Positions 1 to 8,973 of a DNA stretch of 64,000 bases are shown here, piece by piece. The position numbers were made by a program, and so were the translations under genes. Under the pieces are notes generated by a model that saw only the letters and a list, made by a program, of their open reading frames with translations, had not been told where the DNA came from and ran no database searches. The DNA lies in contig JADIZZ010000010.1 in assembly GCA_016704535.1 (NCBI GenBank), positions 62,001 through 126,000 on the forward strand, written 5' to 3'. Origin of the DNA: Betaproteobacteria bacterium. Lineage in GTDB: Bacteria > Pseudomonadota > Gammaproteobacteria > Burkholderiales > Burkholderiaceae_C. The number at the start of each line of letters is the position of its first letter. The stretch's first letter is position 1.

Positions 1-687
1 CACGGCGCGCCGAAGCGCGTGCTGGTGCTGGGCGGCGGCGACGGCATGGCCGTGCGCGAGGTGCTGAAGTACCCCGGCGTCGAACACGTCACGCTGGTGG
101 AACTGGACCCGCACATGACGCGCCTGTTCGCGCAGAACCCCGTGCTGCGCCGGCTGAACGGCGACGCGCTGGCCAGCCCCAAGCTGCGTGTGATCAACAC
201 CGACGCCTACACGTGGCTCGAAGCCCACGCGGGGAAGGACGGCGAGACCTTCGATCTCATCGTCGTCGACTTCCCCGACCCCACCAACTTCGCACTCGGC
301 AAGCTCTACACCACCAGCTTCTACCAGCGCGCCGACCAGGCCTTGGCCGCCGGCGGCTGGATGGTGGTGCAGACGACCTCGCCGCTGATCGCGCGCAAGA
401 GCTTCTGGACGGTCGTGGCCACGCTGGAAGCCGCCGGTCTGCGCACCACGCCCATGCACGTGCACGTGCCCAGCTTTGGCGAATGGGGCTTCGTCATCGC
501 CGGTCACCGGCCCTGGCGGGCGCCGACCACGCTGCCGGAGGGCCTGCGCTTCCTCACGCTCGAAGGCCTGCCGGCGCTGCTGCAGTTCCCGCCCGACATG
601 GCGCGTGTCGACGCCGAACCCAACCGCCTGAGCAACCAGGTGCTGGTGCACACCTTCGAGGCCGAGTGGGGCCGCGTGCGCCAATGA
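1..687 (+). CDS. Polyamine aminopropyltransferase (spermidine synthase family), 3' part
   Basis: These are the C-terminal 228 residues of an enzyme that transfers an aminopropyl group from decarboxylated S-adenosylmethionine to putrescine. The frame is open from base 1, so the N-terminus lies outside the window. The Rossmann loop VLGGGDG, the acidic VELDP, a DAY site and the active-site VVDFPDP followed by a Leu-Tyr/Phe-Tyr region are all visible. Some Burkholderiales relatives carry an N-terminal multi-span membrane half, which cannot be judged here. The stop overlaps the next start (ATGA), so the two genes are probably translationally coupled. A SAM decarboxylase gene at 47.65 kb would supply the co-substrate. 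Confidence 0.88.
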   Translation, partial: HGAPKRVLVLGGGDGMAVREVLKYPGVEHVTLVELDPHMTRLFAQNPVLRRLNGDALASPKLRVINTDAYTWLEAHAGKDGETFDLIVVDFPDPTNFALGKLYTTSFYQRADQALAAGGWMVVQTTSPLIARKSFWTVVATLEAAGLRTTPMHVHVPSFGEWGFVIAGHRPWRAPTTLPEGLRFLTLEGLPALLQFPPDMARVDAEPNRLSNQVLVHTFEAEWGRVRQ

Positions 688-2294
688 GCGCCGGGCTGCG
701 GCGGCGCACGCTGCTGGCCGCCGGTGGCGCGGCGGCGGCCGTGGCGGCTTGCAGCCCGCCGGCGGCCGCGCCCCTGCCGCCGGCCGTGTGGGTGGGCGCG
801 CGCCACGAGCGTGGCCACCGCTTGCGCAGCGCAGCCACGCTGCCGACGGCCGCGGTGCAACGGCGTGCGGCCGTGCTGGTGGTGGGCGCAGGCATCGCCG
901 GGCTGGCCGCGGCGCGCGGCTACCTGCAACGGGGCGTACAGGACCTGCACTTGCTGGAACTGGAAGACGCCGCCGGCGGCAACAGCCGCGGCCACCAGCT
1001 CGGCGGCATGGCCTGCCCGCTGGGCGCGCACTACCTGCCCGTGCCCGCCGACGACGGCCCGGCACGCGAGGTCGCGGCCTGGCTGCATCAGATCGGCCTG
1101 TTGAAGCGGGAACACGGCCGCACCGTGGCCGACGAACGCCACCTCTGCCACAGCCCGCAGGAACGCCTGTTCATCGACGGTGCCTGGGTCGAAGGCCTGC
1201 TGCCGCCGGTCGACCCGGGGTCACCCGCGGCCGCACAGCTGCAGCGTTTTGCGCAGGCGGTGGTCGAACTGCAGCGCGGTGGCCGCGGCGCACGCGGCGA
1301 ACCGGCCTTTGCGCTGCCCGCGCACCGCAGCGCCTGGGGCCCGGCGCAGGCCGAACTGGAGCGGACCACATTTGCGCAGTGGCTGGCCGCGCAAGGCCTG
1401 ACCGACGAGCGCCTGCGCTGGTACCTCGACTACTGCTGTCGCGACGACTATGGCGCGGGCACCGAGACGGTGTCGGCCTGGGCCGGCGTGCACTACTTCG
1501 CCAGCCGCCACGGCTTTCACGCGCCGGGGGGCGACGGCAGTGATGCCGACGACCGCGAAGCCGTCTTCACCTGGCCCGAAGGCAACGCCTGGATGGTGCA
1601 GCGCTTGGCCGCGCCCTTCGCCGACCGCCTGCACACGGGCCGCACCGTACTGCGTGTCACTGAGGGCCGGCACGACGTCCAAGTGCTGGCTTGGGACGAA
1701 TCGCGTCAGCAGCTCGAAGCCTGGACGGCGCCGCAGGTCGTGCTGGCGCTGCCGCTCTTCATCGCCGCGCGCGTGCTCGAAAGCCCGCCGTCAGCCTTGC
1801 GCGAGGCCGCCAAGGGGCTGGCCTACGCGCCCTGGCTGGTGGCCAACCTGCAGCTCGACGCGCCCCTGCTCGATCGCGTCGGCGCGCCGCCCTCGTGGGA
1901 CAACGTGGTCTACGGCAGCCGCGGCCTGGGTTATGTCGACGCCATGCACCAGGGCCTGCGTCCGGTACCCGGCGCCACGGTGCTGACGGTCTACCATGCG
2001 CTGCCGCGCAGCGAGCGCGCCGTGCTGCTGGCCGACGACCCGCGCCCTTGGGCCGAGCGTGTGTTGGCCGAGCTGCGTGGTGCCCATCCCGATATCGACC
2101 GCCGCGTGCAGCGTATCGCGCTCATGCGCTGGGGCCATGCGATGGCCATCCCGGCGCCTGGCGTACAGCGCCACCCTTCGCTGCAGGCCTTGCGCGGCGC
2201 GCGCGGCCGAGTGCGCTACGCGCATGCCGACCTGGCCGGCTGCTCGCTGTTCGAAGAGGCCTTCATCGCCGGTTGCGAGGCTGCGCTACCCTAG
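684..2294 (+). CDS. FAD-dependent amine-oxidase-like protein with Tat/lipoprotein signal
   Basis: This 536-residue flavoprotein begins at the ATG overlapping the aminopropyltransferase stop. The N-terminus has RRRTLL followed by a hydrophobic Ala-rich stretch and a lipobox VAAC (Cys23). This predicts Tat export as a folded, FAD-loaded lipoprotein. The dinucleotide motif GAGIAG is at residues 68-73, with an acidic strand end (LLELE) downstream, as in NAD(P)-binding Rossmann/amine-oxidase proteins. The substrate is unknown. Coupling to a polyamine enzyme suggests an amine or polyamine, but this is inference. Family assignment is good; function is uncertain. Confidence 0.8.
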   Translation: MSAGLRRRTLLAAGGAAAAVAACSPPAAAPLPPAVWVGARHERGHRLRSAATLPTAAVQRRAAVLVVGAGIAGLAAARGYLQRGVQDLHLLELEDAAGGNSRGHQLGGMACPLGAHYLPVPADDGPAREVAAWLHQIGLLKREHGRTVADERHLCHSPQERLFIDGAWVEGLLPPVDPGSPAAAQLQRFAQAVVELQRGGRGARGEPAFALPAHRSAWGPAQAELERTTFAQWLAAQGLTDERLRWYLDYCCRDDYGAGTETVSAWAGVHYFASRHGFHAPGGDGSDADDREAVFTWPEGNAWMVQRLAAPFADRLHTGRTVLRVTEGRHDVQVLAWDESRQQLEAWTAPQVVLALPLFIAARVLESPPSALREAAKGLAYAPWLVANLQLDAPLLDRVGAPPSWDNVVYGSRGLGYVDAMHQGLRPVPGATVLTVYHALPRSERAVLLADDPRPWAERVLAELRGAHPDIDRRVQRIALMRWGHAMAIPAPGVQRHPSLQALRGARGRVRYAHADLAGCSLFEEAFIAGCEAALP

Positions 2295-2325
2295 CCACTT
2301 CCCTCACTCCGAAGTTCCGCCCACC

Positions 2326-3306
2326 ATGCAATACCGCCGTCTCGGCCGCAGCGGCCTGCGCGTCAGCACCCTGTCCCTGGGCTCCTGGGTCACGTACCAC
2401 AACCAGGTCGATACCGGCCAGGCGCGCGAGATGATGGCCGCCGCCTTCGACGCCGGCGTGAACTTCTTCGACAACGCCGAGGTCTATGCCACCGGCCGCA
2501 GCGAGACCATCATGGGCCAGGCGCTGAAGGAGCTGGCCTGGCCGCGCCTGAACTACGTCGTCAGCACCAAGTTCTTCTGGGGCCTGGACCGCCACGGCGA
2601 CGCCGTCAACCGCAAGGACACGTTGAACCGCAAGTACTTGCTGCAGGCGATCGACGGTAGCCTGCAGCGCATGGGTCTGGACTTCATCGACCTGATCTAC
2701 TGCCACCGCCCCGACCCGCACACGCCCATCGAGGAAACGGCGCGCGCGATGAACGACATCATCAACCAGGGCAAGGCGCTTTACTGGGGCACCAGCGAGT
2801 GGAGTGCTGCCGACATCCACGCCGCCTGGGAGGTGGCCGACCGACACGGCTGGCACAAGCCGGCGATGGAGCAGCCGCAGTACCACCTCTTCCACCGCAG
2901 TCGCGTGGAGCAGGAATACGCCAACCTCTACGACGACATCGGGCTGGGCCTGACGACCTGGAGCCCGTTGGCCAGCGGCCTGCTCACCGGCAAGTACCGC
3001 GACGGCATACCCGACGGCAGCCGCGGTGCGCTGGAGAACATGGCTTTCCTGCGCGACGAACTCGTCGACCCGGCAAAAAACGCCGCCCTGGCGCAGCTGG
3101 AACCCATCGCCGCCGCACTGGGAGGCACGCTGGCGCAACTGGCCATCGCCTGGGTGGCGAAGAACCCGCATGTCAGCACCGTGATCACGGGCGCGTCCAA
3201 GCTGGCGCAGTTGCAGGCCAACCTTGGCGCGCTGAACCTGCTGGACAAGCTCACGCCCGAAGTGATGAGACGCATCGACGCCATCAGTGCACCGCTGGCA
3301 GCCTGA
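2326..3306 (+). CDS. Aldo/keto reductase (Kv-beta / YghZ-like)
   Basis: This 326-residue NAD(P)H-dependent oxidoreductase has a TIM-barrel fold. The catalytic tetrad is readable: Asp49, Tyr54 (FFDNAEVY), Lys82 (VVSTKFFW) and His127 (IYCHRPD). Late in the protein, WSPLASGLLTGKY and VITGASKLAQL match the cofactor-binding part of the Kv-beta-like subgroup. Length is typical. The ATG at 2326 opens the conserved MQYRRLGRSG start. It lies 31 bp after the flavoprotein stop on the same strand and may be co-transcribed. The natural substrate is unknown; relatives reduce small aldehydes. Confidence 0.9.
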   Translation: MQYRRLGRSGLRVSTLSLGSWVTYHNQVDTGQAREMMAAAFDAGVNFFDNAEVYATGRSETIMGQALKELAWPRLNYVVSTKFFWGLDRHGDAVNRKDTLNRKYLLQAIDGSLQRMGLDFIDLIYCHRPDPHTPIEETARAMNDIINQGKALYWGTSEWSAADIHAAWEVADRHGWHKPAMEQPQYHLFHRSRVEQEYANLYDDIGLGLTTWSPLASGLLTGKYRDGIPDGSRGALENMAFLRDELVDPAKNAALAQLEPIAAALGGTLAQLAIAWVAKNPHVSTVITGASKLAQLQANLGALNLLDKLTPEVMRRIDAISAPLAA

Positions 3307-3342
3307 GCACCACTGGCGCCGGGGCCGCGGTGAATCGGGAAG

Positions 3343-3720
3343 TCAGCCGGTCTTGCGCGTCTCGCGCTTCGATTCGCAGGCCACGCAACGCAAGGCCTGC
3401 GGCTCGATGATCAGCCGCTCGAAGGGAATGCGTTTGCCGCAGTCCACGCACAAGCCGTAATCGGCCTCGTTCAGGCGCTGCATCGCGGCAGCCAGCGCCG
3501 CGAGTTCCTGGCGTTCGCGGTTGGTCAGCGCCACGCCGATCTCCTGGTCGCTGGCCAGCTGCTTGGCGTCGTCGCCATCCTGCTCGCGTGCGGCCAGTGC
3601 CTTCTCGGCCTGCGAACGGCCCTGCTGGTGGCCCTGCAGCTGCGCCCGCACCACCTGTTCACGTTCACGCAGCACTTGGGCCAGCATCTCGCGCTGGGCT
3701 CGGGTGAGGGGGTGGCTCAT
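3343..3720 (-). CDS. TraR/DksA-type C4 zinc-finger protein
   Basis: This 125-residue protein has a long N-terminal helical region rich in Gln, Arg and Ala (a coiled-coil hairpin as in DksA) and a C-terminal four-cysteine zinc finger. The finger is CVDCG, 17 residues, then CVAC. DksA-family proteins insert the coiled coil into the RNA polymerase secondary channel and modulate initiation. This one is shorter than DksA, like the many DksA paralogues of Burkholderiales, so its target is unknown. It lies convergent with the aldo/keto reductase gene. Confidence 0.88.
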   Translation of the reverse strand: MSHPLTRAQREMLAQVLREREQVVRAQLQGHQQGRSQAEKALAAREQDGDDAKQLASDQEIGVALTNRERQELAALAAAMQRLNEADYGLCVDCGKRIPFERLIIEPQALRCVACESKRETRKTG

Positions 3721-3852
3721 GGTGCTTCCTGACGACTGAAGAATGTTCGCACGCCGCGGCGAAGGGGGCAGCGTCCAAGTTACCCGCTGCGGCCGTGCGC
3801 GGCTTGATGGTGCTCAATTTGTGTTTCGATCGTGCCGGCGCGAGCTGCTCGT

Positions 3853-4692
3853 TCAGTGCGCCATCAGCACCGGTAGCGTCATCGACTGCAGCACCGTGCG
3901 CGTGACGCCGCCCAGTGCCCATTCGCGTGCGCGACCGTGTCCGTAGCAGCCCATCACCAGCAGGTCGGCTCGCAGGTCGGCGGCCCGCGAAAGCAGGGCA
4001 TCGCCCAGCTCGCGTGGCGCGCGGCCGCGCTCCACGTGGGCCTGCGCAGCAACGCCGTGGCGCTGCAGGTAGCGCAAAGCGGGCGCGGTGGCATCAGTGC
4101 CCGGGGCCTCGGCCTCGTCCCAGCTCAACACGCGGACCTGGCGCGCGCGCTGCAGCACCGGCAGCGCCCCGGCCAGTGCCCGCGCCGATTCGCGCGTGGC
4201 CTTCCAGGCCACCAGCACGCTCTGCCCCGGCGCCTCTGCAATCTCGATGTAGGGCAGCACCAGGGCGGGCTTGCCGGTGGCCAGCAGCACCGAGGCCACG
4301 AAATCGGCGGGCACGCCAGACGCGCCCTCGGCCTTGGGGTCGTGCTGGCCCAGCACCAGCAGGTCGGCGGCCCAGGCGTTCTGGCTGAAGGCGCGCACTG
4401 GCTCGTCCTGGGTCTCCTGCCAAGGCAGATCGGTGCAGCCCGCGGCCTGACAAGCGCGCTCGAAGCCGGCCCGGGCGATCTTGCGCTGCTCGGCCTCGCA
4501 GGCGGCGAGCTGGCCAGCGGCACTGCTTTCGGCCGACATGGCGAACGGAAACTGCATGGTCAGCGGTGTCACCGCATAGACGACCTCGAGTTTCGCATCC
4601 AGCCTGCGGGCCAGGTCGCGCACCAGCGGCAATCGCCGCCCTTCGGCCGCTGGGTTGTCCAGGTGCCACAACAGCGTCTTGATCTCGTTCAT
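3853..4692 (-). CDS. Universal stress protein, tandem UspA domains
   Basis: This 279-residue cytoplasmic protein has two UspA-like domains. The C-terminal domain ends in the ATP-binding pattern G-2x-G-9x-G, seen in MGCYGHG...ALGG and followed by TLPVLM. The N-terminal domain begins IKTLLWHLD and lacks a clear nucleotide loop. The ATG at 4692 is preferred over an in-frame GTG six bases upstream. It is divergent from the thymidine phosphorylase gene, and the 137-bp gap between them should hold both promoters. The exact stress role cannot be read. Confidence 0.85.
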   Translation of the reverse strand: MNEIKTLLWHLDNPAAEGRRLPLVRDLARRLDAKLEVVYAVTPLTMQFPFAMSAESSAAGQLAACEAEQRKIARAGFERACQAAGCTDLPWQETQDEPVRAFSQNAWAADLLVLGQHDPKAEGASGVPADFVASVLLATGKPALVLPYIEIAEAPGQSVLVAWKATRESARALAGALPVLQRARQVRVLSWDEAEAPGTDATAPALRYLQRHGVAAQAHVERGRAPRELGDALLSRAADLRADLLVMGCYGHGRAREWALGGVTRTVLQSMTLPVLMAH

Positions 4693-4829
4693 GGCCACTT
4701 TCCAGGAATGACGCCCCTACCGGCGCCCACACTCTCAGCATCGACCAACGGCGCCGCGACGTGTTGAGCCGGGTCAATCGCAGGCGGCGCGGCCGGATGG
4801 CGGCCTTGTGCGCGGCGTAGAGTGAAGCC

Positions 4830-6347
4830 ATGCCTCTGGACGAACTGCGCATCCGCCGCGTGGCCATCGATACGTGGCGCGAAAACGTGGTCTACCTGCA
4901 CCGCGACTGCGCCGTGGTGCGCGCTACCGGCTTCCAGGCGCTGGCCAAGGTAACGGTGCGTGCCAACGGCATGGCCATCAACGCGGTGCTCAACGTCGTC
5001 GACGACGCGACCATCGTGCCCCCGGGGGAACTGGGCCTGTCGGAAGACGCGTTTGAGCGCCTGGGCATCGCCGTGGGGCACGCCGCGCAGGTGCTGCCGG
5101 CCGAGCCGCCGGCTTCGTTGCCGGCACTGCACCGCAAGATTGCCGGCGAGCGCCTTTCGCGCGGAGACCTGCACGCCATCATCGACGACGTGGCGCAGGC
5201 GCGCTACTCGAAAATCGAGCTCGCGGCCTTCGTCGTCGCCACCAACGGGCAGGACCTGGAACGCGACGAAGTGCTCTACCTGACCGAGGCCATGATCGGC
5301 GCCGGCCGCCGGCTCGACTGGCAGCACGCGGTGCGCGGCGGCCCGGTGGTTGACAAACACTGCATCGGCGGCATCCCGGGCAACCGCACGTCCATGCTGC
5401 TGGTGCCCATCGTCACCGCGCACGGCATGCTTTGCCCCAAGACCTCGTCGCGCGCCATAACCTCGCCAGCCGGCACAGCCGACACCATGGCCGTGCTGGC
5501 CGAGGTCGAGCTGCCCTTCGAACGGCTGCAGCAGATCGTGCGCGACACCAACGGCTGCCTGGCCTGGGGTGGCAGCGCGGGGCTGAGCCCGGCCGACGAC
5601 ATCCTGATCTCGGTCGAGCGGCCGCTGGGCATCGACTCACCCGGGCAGATGGTGGCCAGCATTCTCAGCAAGAAGATCGCCGCCGGGTCCACGCACCTGG
5701 TGCTGGACATCCCGGTGGGCCCCAGCGCGAAGGTGCGTTCGATGCCCGCGGCGCAGCGTCTGCGCAAGCTCTTCGAGTTCGTCGCCGGCAGCCTGAACCT
5801 GCACCTGGACGTGATGATCACCGACGGCAGCCAGCCCGTCGGCCGCGGCATCGGCCCGGTGCTGGAAGCGCGCGACGTGATGGCCGTGCTGCGCAACGAT
5901 CCCGACGCGCCGGGCGACCTGCGCGACAAGGCGCTGCGCCTGGCCGGCCGCGTGATCGAGTTCGACCCCGACGTGCGCGGCGGCGACGGCTGGCGCATCG
6001 CGCGCGACATCCTGGAATCCGGCCGTGCGCTGGTGCAGATGGAGGCGATCATCGACGCCCAGGGGCGTCGCAGCCAGGCGCCCGCGCTCGGCACCCTGAC
6101 GCACGAGGTGATGGCCACGCAGGCTGGCGCCGTGACGGCCATCGACAACCTGCGCCTGGCGCGCATCGCCCGCCTGGCCGGGGCACCGCAGGTCGAGGGC
6201 GCGGGCGTCGACCTGCTGTGCAAGGTGGGCGCCGTGGTGGCGGCGGGGCAGGTGCTCTACCGCATCCACGCCTGCTACCCGGCCGACCTGCGCTTTGCAT
6301 GCGACCTGGCGGGGCGGGGCGGCGGTTACACGCTCGCGTCGGCCTGA
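4830..6347 (+). CDS. Thymidine phosphorylase family protein (archaeal-type, long form)
   Basis: This 505-residue protein resembles pyrimidine-nucleoside phosphorylases and the longer AMP/thymidine phosphorylases first described in archaea. An N-terminal extension of about 90 residues precedes the phosphorylase core. Conserved parts include VRGGPVVDKHCIGGIPGNR (phosphate and sugar binding, about residue 170) and SSRAITSPAGTADTM. A C-terminal domain of the PYNP type follows (LTHEVMA through VDLLCKVGAVV). It probably splits (deoxy)nucleosides or nucleotides with phosphate. The last 22 bases overlap the convergent mobB gene. Confidence 0.88.
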   Translation: MPLDELRIRRVAIDTWRENVVYLHRDCAVVRATGFQALAKVTVRANGMAINAVLNVVDDATIVPPGELGLSEDAFERLGIAVGHAAQVLPAEPPASLPALHRKIAGERLSRGDLHAIIDDVAQARYSKIELAAFVVATNGQDLERDEVLYLTEAMIGAGRRLDWQHAVRGGPVVDKHCIGGIPGNRTSMLLVPIVTAHGMLCPKTSSRAITSPAGTADTMAVLAEVELPFERLQQIVRDTNGCLAWGGSAGLSPADDILISVERPLGIDSPGQMVASILSKKIAAGSTHLVLDIPVGPSAKVRSMPAAQRLRKLFEFVAGSLNLHLDVMITDGSQPVGRGIGPVLEARDVMAVLRNDPDAPGDLRDKALRLAGRVIEFDPDVRGGDGWRIARDILESGRALVQMEAIIDAQGRRSQAPALGTLTHEVMATQAGAVTAIDNLRLARIARLAGAPQVEGAGVDLLCKVGAVVAAGQVLYRIHACYPADLRFACDLAGRGGGYTLASA

Positions 6348-6847
6348 CTCCGTGTCGGGGCGGCGTTCGACATCACGAAGTCAGCGACGGCGGCCACGTC
6401 CGAGAGGTCCAGGCGGGTCACGTCGCCCGACGGCAAGGCCGTATCGCTGGCGACGGCCACGATGCCGGGCCATGCCGGCCACAGCGTGGGCTTGCCGACC
6501 TCGGCGCGCCAGACTTCCAGCTTGGGGAATTCGCCGCCCTTGAAGCCTTCTACCAGCACCAGGTCGCAGTGCTGCAGGCGCGACAGCAGGTAGGCCAGCG
6601 GTGGTTCGTGTGCGCCGCGCAGTTCGTGCATCAACGCCCAGCGGTCGTTGCCCAGCAGCAGCACCTCGCTGCAGCCGGCCTCGCGCAGGCGGTAGGAATC
6701 CTTGCCCGGCCGGTCGATCTCGATGGCCTTGTGGCTGTGCTTGATGAGCGACACGATCAGCCCGCGCCGGGTGAGTTCAGGCACCAGGCGCTCGAGCAGC
6801 GTGGTCTTGCCCATGCCGGAGTGGCCGGCGATGCCGAAGACTCTCAT
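6326..6847 (-). CDS. mobB: Molybdopterin-guanine dinucleotide biosynthesis protein B
   Basis: This 173-residue GTP-binding protein begins at ATG 6847 (MRVFGIAGHSGMGKTTL), where GHSGMGKTT is the Walker A loop. The conserved LIKHSHKAIEIDRPGKDSYR region and VLVEGFK are typical of MobB. MobB assists conversion of molybdopterin to its guanine dinucleotide form. In-frame codons upstream of the ATG encode Ala/Arg-rich sequence unlike the family and are excluded. The 3' end overlaps the convergent phosphorylase gene by 22 bp. Confidence 0.92.
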   Translation of the reverse strand: MRVFGIAGHSGMGKTTLLERLVPELTRRGLIVSLIKHSHKAIEIDRPGKDSYRLREAGCSEVLLLGNDRWALMHELRGAHEPPLAYLLSRLQHCDLVLVEGFKGGEFPKLEVWRAEVGKPTLWPAWPGIVAVASDTALPSGDVTRLDLSDVAAVADFVMSNAAPTRSQADASV

Positions 6848-6908
6848 CGGGCACATTGTTCCATCGAACCTCGTGCGTGCTGTTCGGGCCGCGGCACCGC
6901 TGCGGGCT

Positions 6909-7178
6909 TCAACTGCCGGCTTCGTCCCGGCGCGGCTTGCCCGTGGGGCAACAGGCGTTGCCCTGCGACTCGCCACGCAGCCAGGTGTCTTCTTCGTTGG
7001 TAGTTGCCCGGCGCACGTCTACCAGCGCCGCCCGCTCGCCGTAGAGCGTACGCAGTTGTTCGCTCATCAGCGCATGCGCGTCCTTCCCTGTCGGCAGTAG
7101 CCTGAACCAGCGCCGCGGGTGACCGTCGTACCGGAAGTCGACGACCCAGGTGGTGGAGGTCTTGAAGAACTCGGACAT
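6909..7178 (-). CDS. Conserved-looking hypothetical protein
   Basis: This 89-residue protein has no recognised domain. It contains WVVDFRYDGHPRRWFRLLP and a central part that looks like a folded alpha/beta segment (MSEQLRTLYGERAALVDVR), with charged residues spread evenly. It sits between mobB and the VIT-family transporter on the same strand and ends 61 bp before the mobB start. The opposite-strand frames across it lack family features. Its reality is likely but not proved; no function is offered. Confidence 0.5.
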   Translation of the reverse strand: MSEFFKTSTTWVVDFRYDGHPRRWFRLLPTGKDAHALMSEQLRTLYGERAALVDVRRATTNEEDTWLRGESQGNACCPTGKPRRDEAGS

Positions 7179-7210
7179 CGGTGCGGGCGGGAGTGCCGGC
7201 AGCGCAGGGT

Positions 7211-7906
7211 TCAGGCCGCAACGCCGAACACGCGCCCGACGCCGGCGGTCAGTGCCATCGCCAGCGCGCCCCAGAAGGTGACACGCACGATGCCGCGGGT
7301 GATGCTGGCGCCGCCGGTCCGGGCCGACAGCGCGCCCAGCACCACCAGGAAGACCAACGACGCGGCACCCACCACCCAGGCGACCGAGGCAGCCGGGGCC
7401 AGCCAGGCCGTGGCCAACGGTGCCGCAGCGCCCACGGTGAAGGCTGCGGCCGAGGCCAGGGCGGCCTGCAGCGGCCGCGCGCTGACGGTCTCAGAGATGC
7501 CGAGCTCGTCGCGCGCGTGCGCGCCCAGCGCGTCCTTGGCCATCAGCTGCACGGCCACCTGCTGCGCCAGTGCGGCGTCCAGCCCGCGCTGCACGTAGAT
7601 GCCTGCCAGCTCGGCGGTCTCACGCGGGCCGTCGGTGGCCAGTTCCAGGCGTTCGCGGGCCAGGTCGGCCTGCTCGGTGTCGGCCTGCGAGCTGACCGAG
7701 ACGTACTCGCCCGCGGCCATCGACATCGCGCCGGCCACCAGCCCTGCCACCCCGGCCACCAGCACGGCGCTCTGCGCAGCGTCGGCGGCGGCCACGCCGA
7801 TGATCAGGCTGGCGGTGGAGACGATGCCGTCGTTGGCGCCCAGCACGGCGGCGCGCAGCCAGCCGATGCTGTCGGTGCGGTGGGCTTCCTTGTGGCTGCG
7901 GGGCAT
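7211..7906 (-). CDS. VIT1/CCC1 family (ferrous iron/manganese transporter-like) membrane protein
   Basis: This 231-residue inner-membrane protein has the family start RTDSIGWLRAAVLGANDGIVSTASL and then MSMAAGEYVSVSSQ, the characteristic motif after the second membrane span. A cytoplasmic helical region (about residues 90-150) separates the first spans from three C-terminal hydrophobic segments. Eukaryotic members move Fe(II) or Mn(II) into vacuoles; bacterial ones are thought to export these metals. The ATG at 7906 matches the family N-terminus better than an in-frame ATG 57 bases further upstream. Confidence 0.9.
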   Translation of the reverse strand: MPRSHKEAHRTDSIGWLRAAVLGANDGIVSTASLIIGVAAADAAQSAVLVAGVAGLVAGAMSMAAGEYVSVSSQADTEQADLARERLELATDGPRETAELAGIYVQRGLDAALAQQVAVQLMAKDALGAHARDELGISETVSARPLQAALASAAAFTVGAAAPLATAWLAPAASVAWVVGAASLVFLVVLGALSARTGGASITRGIVRVTFWGALAMALTAGVGRVFGVAA

Positions 7907-7966
7907 GGTGCGGGCCGGATGTTGAGAGCCGTCCACTATGAGGCCTTTGCGCGCGGCCGTCACGCG

Positions 7967-8926
7967 TCAGTGCGTGTGGCCGTGCCCGTGCACAGGGTCG
8001 ACACCGTGCGCGTGGATTCCACCGGCTGGGCCGCGCTGCGGCGGCGTGCAGCCGTTGCCCAGCGGCTCGCGCGTGACTTGCAGCGTCACGTGGTGGATGT
8101 CGAACTGCGCGTGCAGCGCCGCGGTGGCCTGGCGCAGGAAGGCATCGTCGCCGCCGCCGTCGGGCATCACCAGGTGCGCGGTGAGCGCCGTCTCGCTGGT
8201 GCCCATTGCCCAGACGTGCAGGTCGCTCACCTGCGCCACGCCTGGCAGTCCGGCCAGCAGCGCCTGCACGGCATGCAGGTCCACATGCTCGGGCACGCCA
8301 TCGAACAGCAGGTGCAGCGACTGGCGAAACAGGTTCCACGTGCCCCAGACGATGACCGCAGCGATGAGCAGGCTGACCACCGGGTCGAGCCAGCTCCACC
8401 CGAAGACCAGCGCCAGGCCGCCGGCGACGACCACGCCGGCCGAGACCAGCGCGTCGGCGGCCATGTGCAGGAATGCGCCGCGGAGGTTCAGGTCGGTCTT
8501 GCTGCCGCGCATGAAGAGCAGCGCGGTAGCGGTGTTGACGGCGATGCCGATCCCGGCCACGACCATGATGGTCACCCCCTCGATCGGTTGCGGCGACTGC
8601 AGCCGGTGCAGCGCTTCCCAGGCCAGCGAACCCATCGCCACCAGCAGCAGCAGCGCGTTGACGAAGGCGGCCAGGATGCTGGCGCGCTTCCAGCCGTAGG
8701 TGTGCCGTGCATCAGGCCGCAGCCGGCCGGCCAGCGCGCCGCCCCAGGCCAGCACCAGGCCGATGACGTCGCTGAGGTTGTGGCCGGCGTCGGCCAGCAG
8801 CGCCAACGAGTTCACCTTCCAGCCGTAGTAGGCCTCCACCGCCACGAAGGCGATGTTCAGCGCGATGCCGATGCCGAAGGCCGCATTGAAGTTCGCGGGG
8901 GCGTGGTGGTCGTGGGCGTCACTCAT
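7967..8926 (-). CDS. Cation diffusion facilitator (CzcD/ZitB-like zinc exporter)
   Basis: This 319-residue inner-membrane antiporter probably exports Zn(II) or a similar divalent cation. It shows six hydrophobic segments, with the HxxxD metal pairs of TM2 (ADAGHNLSD) and TM5 (HMAADALVS). A cytoplasmic C-terminal domain contains SDLHVWAMGTSETALTAH. Both termini are His-rich (HDHH at the start; HAHG, HGHGHTH at the end), a feature of zinc-handling members. The ATG at 8926 was chosen because the frame further upstream encodes an Ala-Asp repeat. Confidence 0.92.
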   Translation of the reverse strand: MSDAHDHHAPANFNAAFGIGIALNIAFVAVEAYYGWKVNSLALLADAGHNLSDVIGLVLAWGGALAGRLRPDARHTYGWKRASILAAFVNALLLLVAMGSLAWEALHRLQSPQPIEGVTIMVVAGIGIAVNTATALLFMRGSKTDLNLRGAFLHMAADALVSAGVVVAGGLALVFGWSWLDPVVSLLIAAVIVWGTWNLFRQSLHLLFDGVPEHVDLHAVQALLAGLPGVAQVSDLHVWAMGTSETALTAHLVMPDGGGDDAFLRQATAALHAQFDIHHVTLQVTREPLGNGCTPPQRGPAGGIHAHGVDPVHGHGHTH

Positions 8927-8973
8927 GGGTCCGGGGTATGCCTGGGCGTCGGCGTCGGCGTCGGCGCCGGCGC

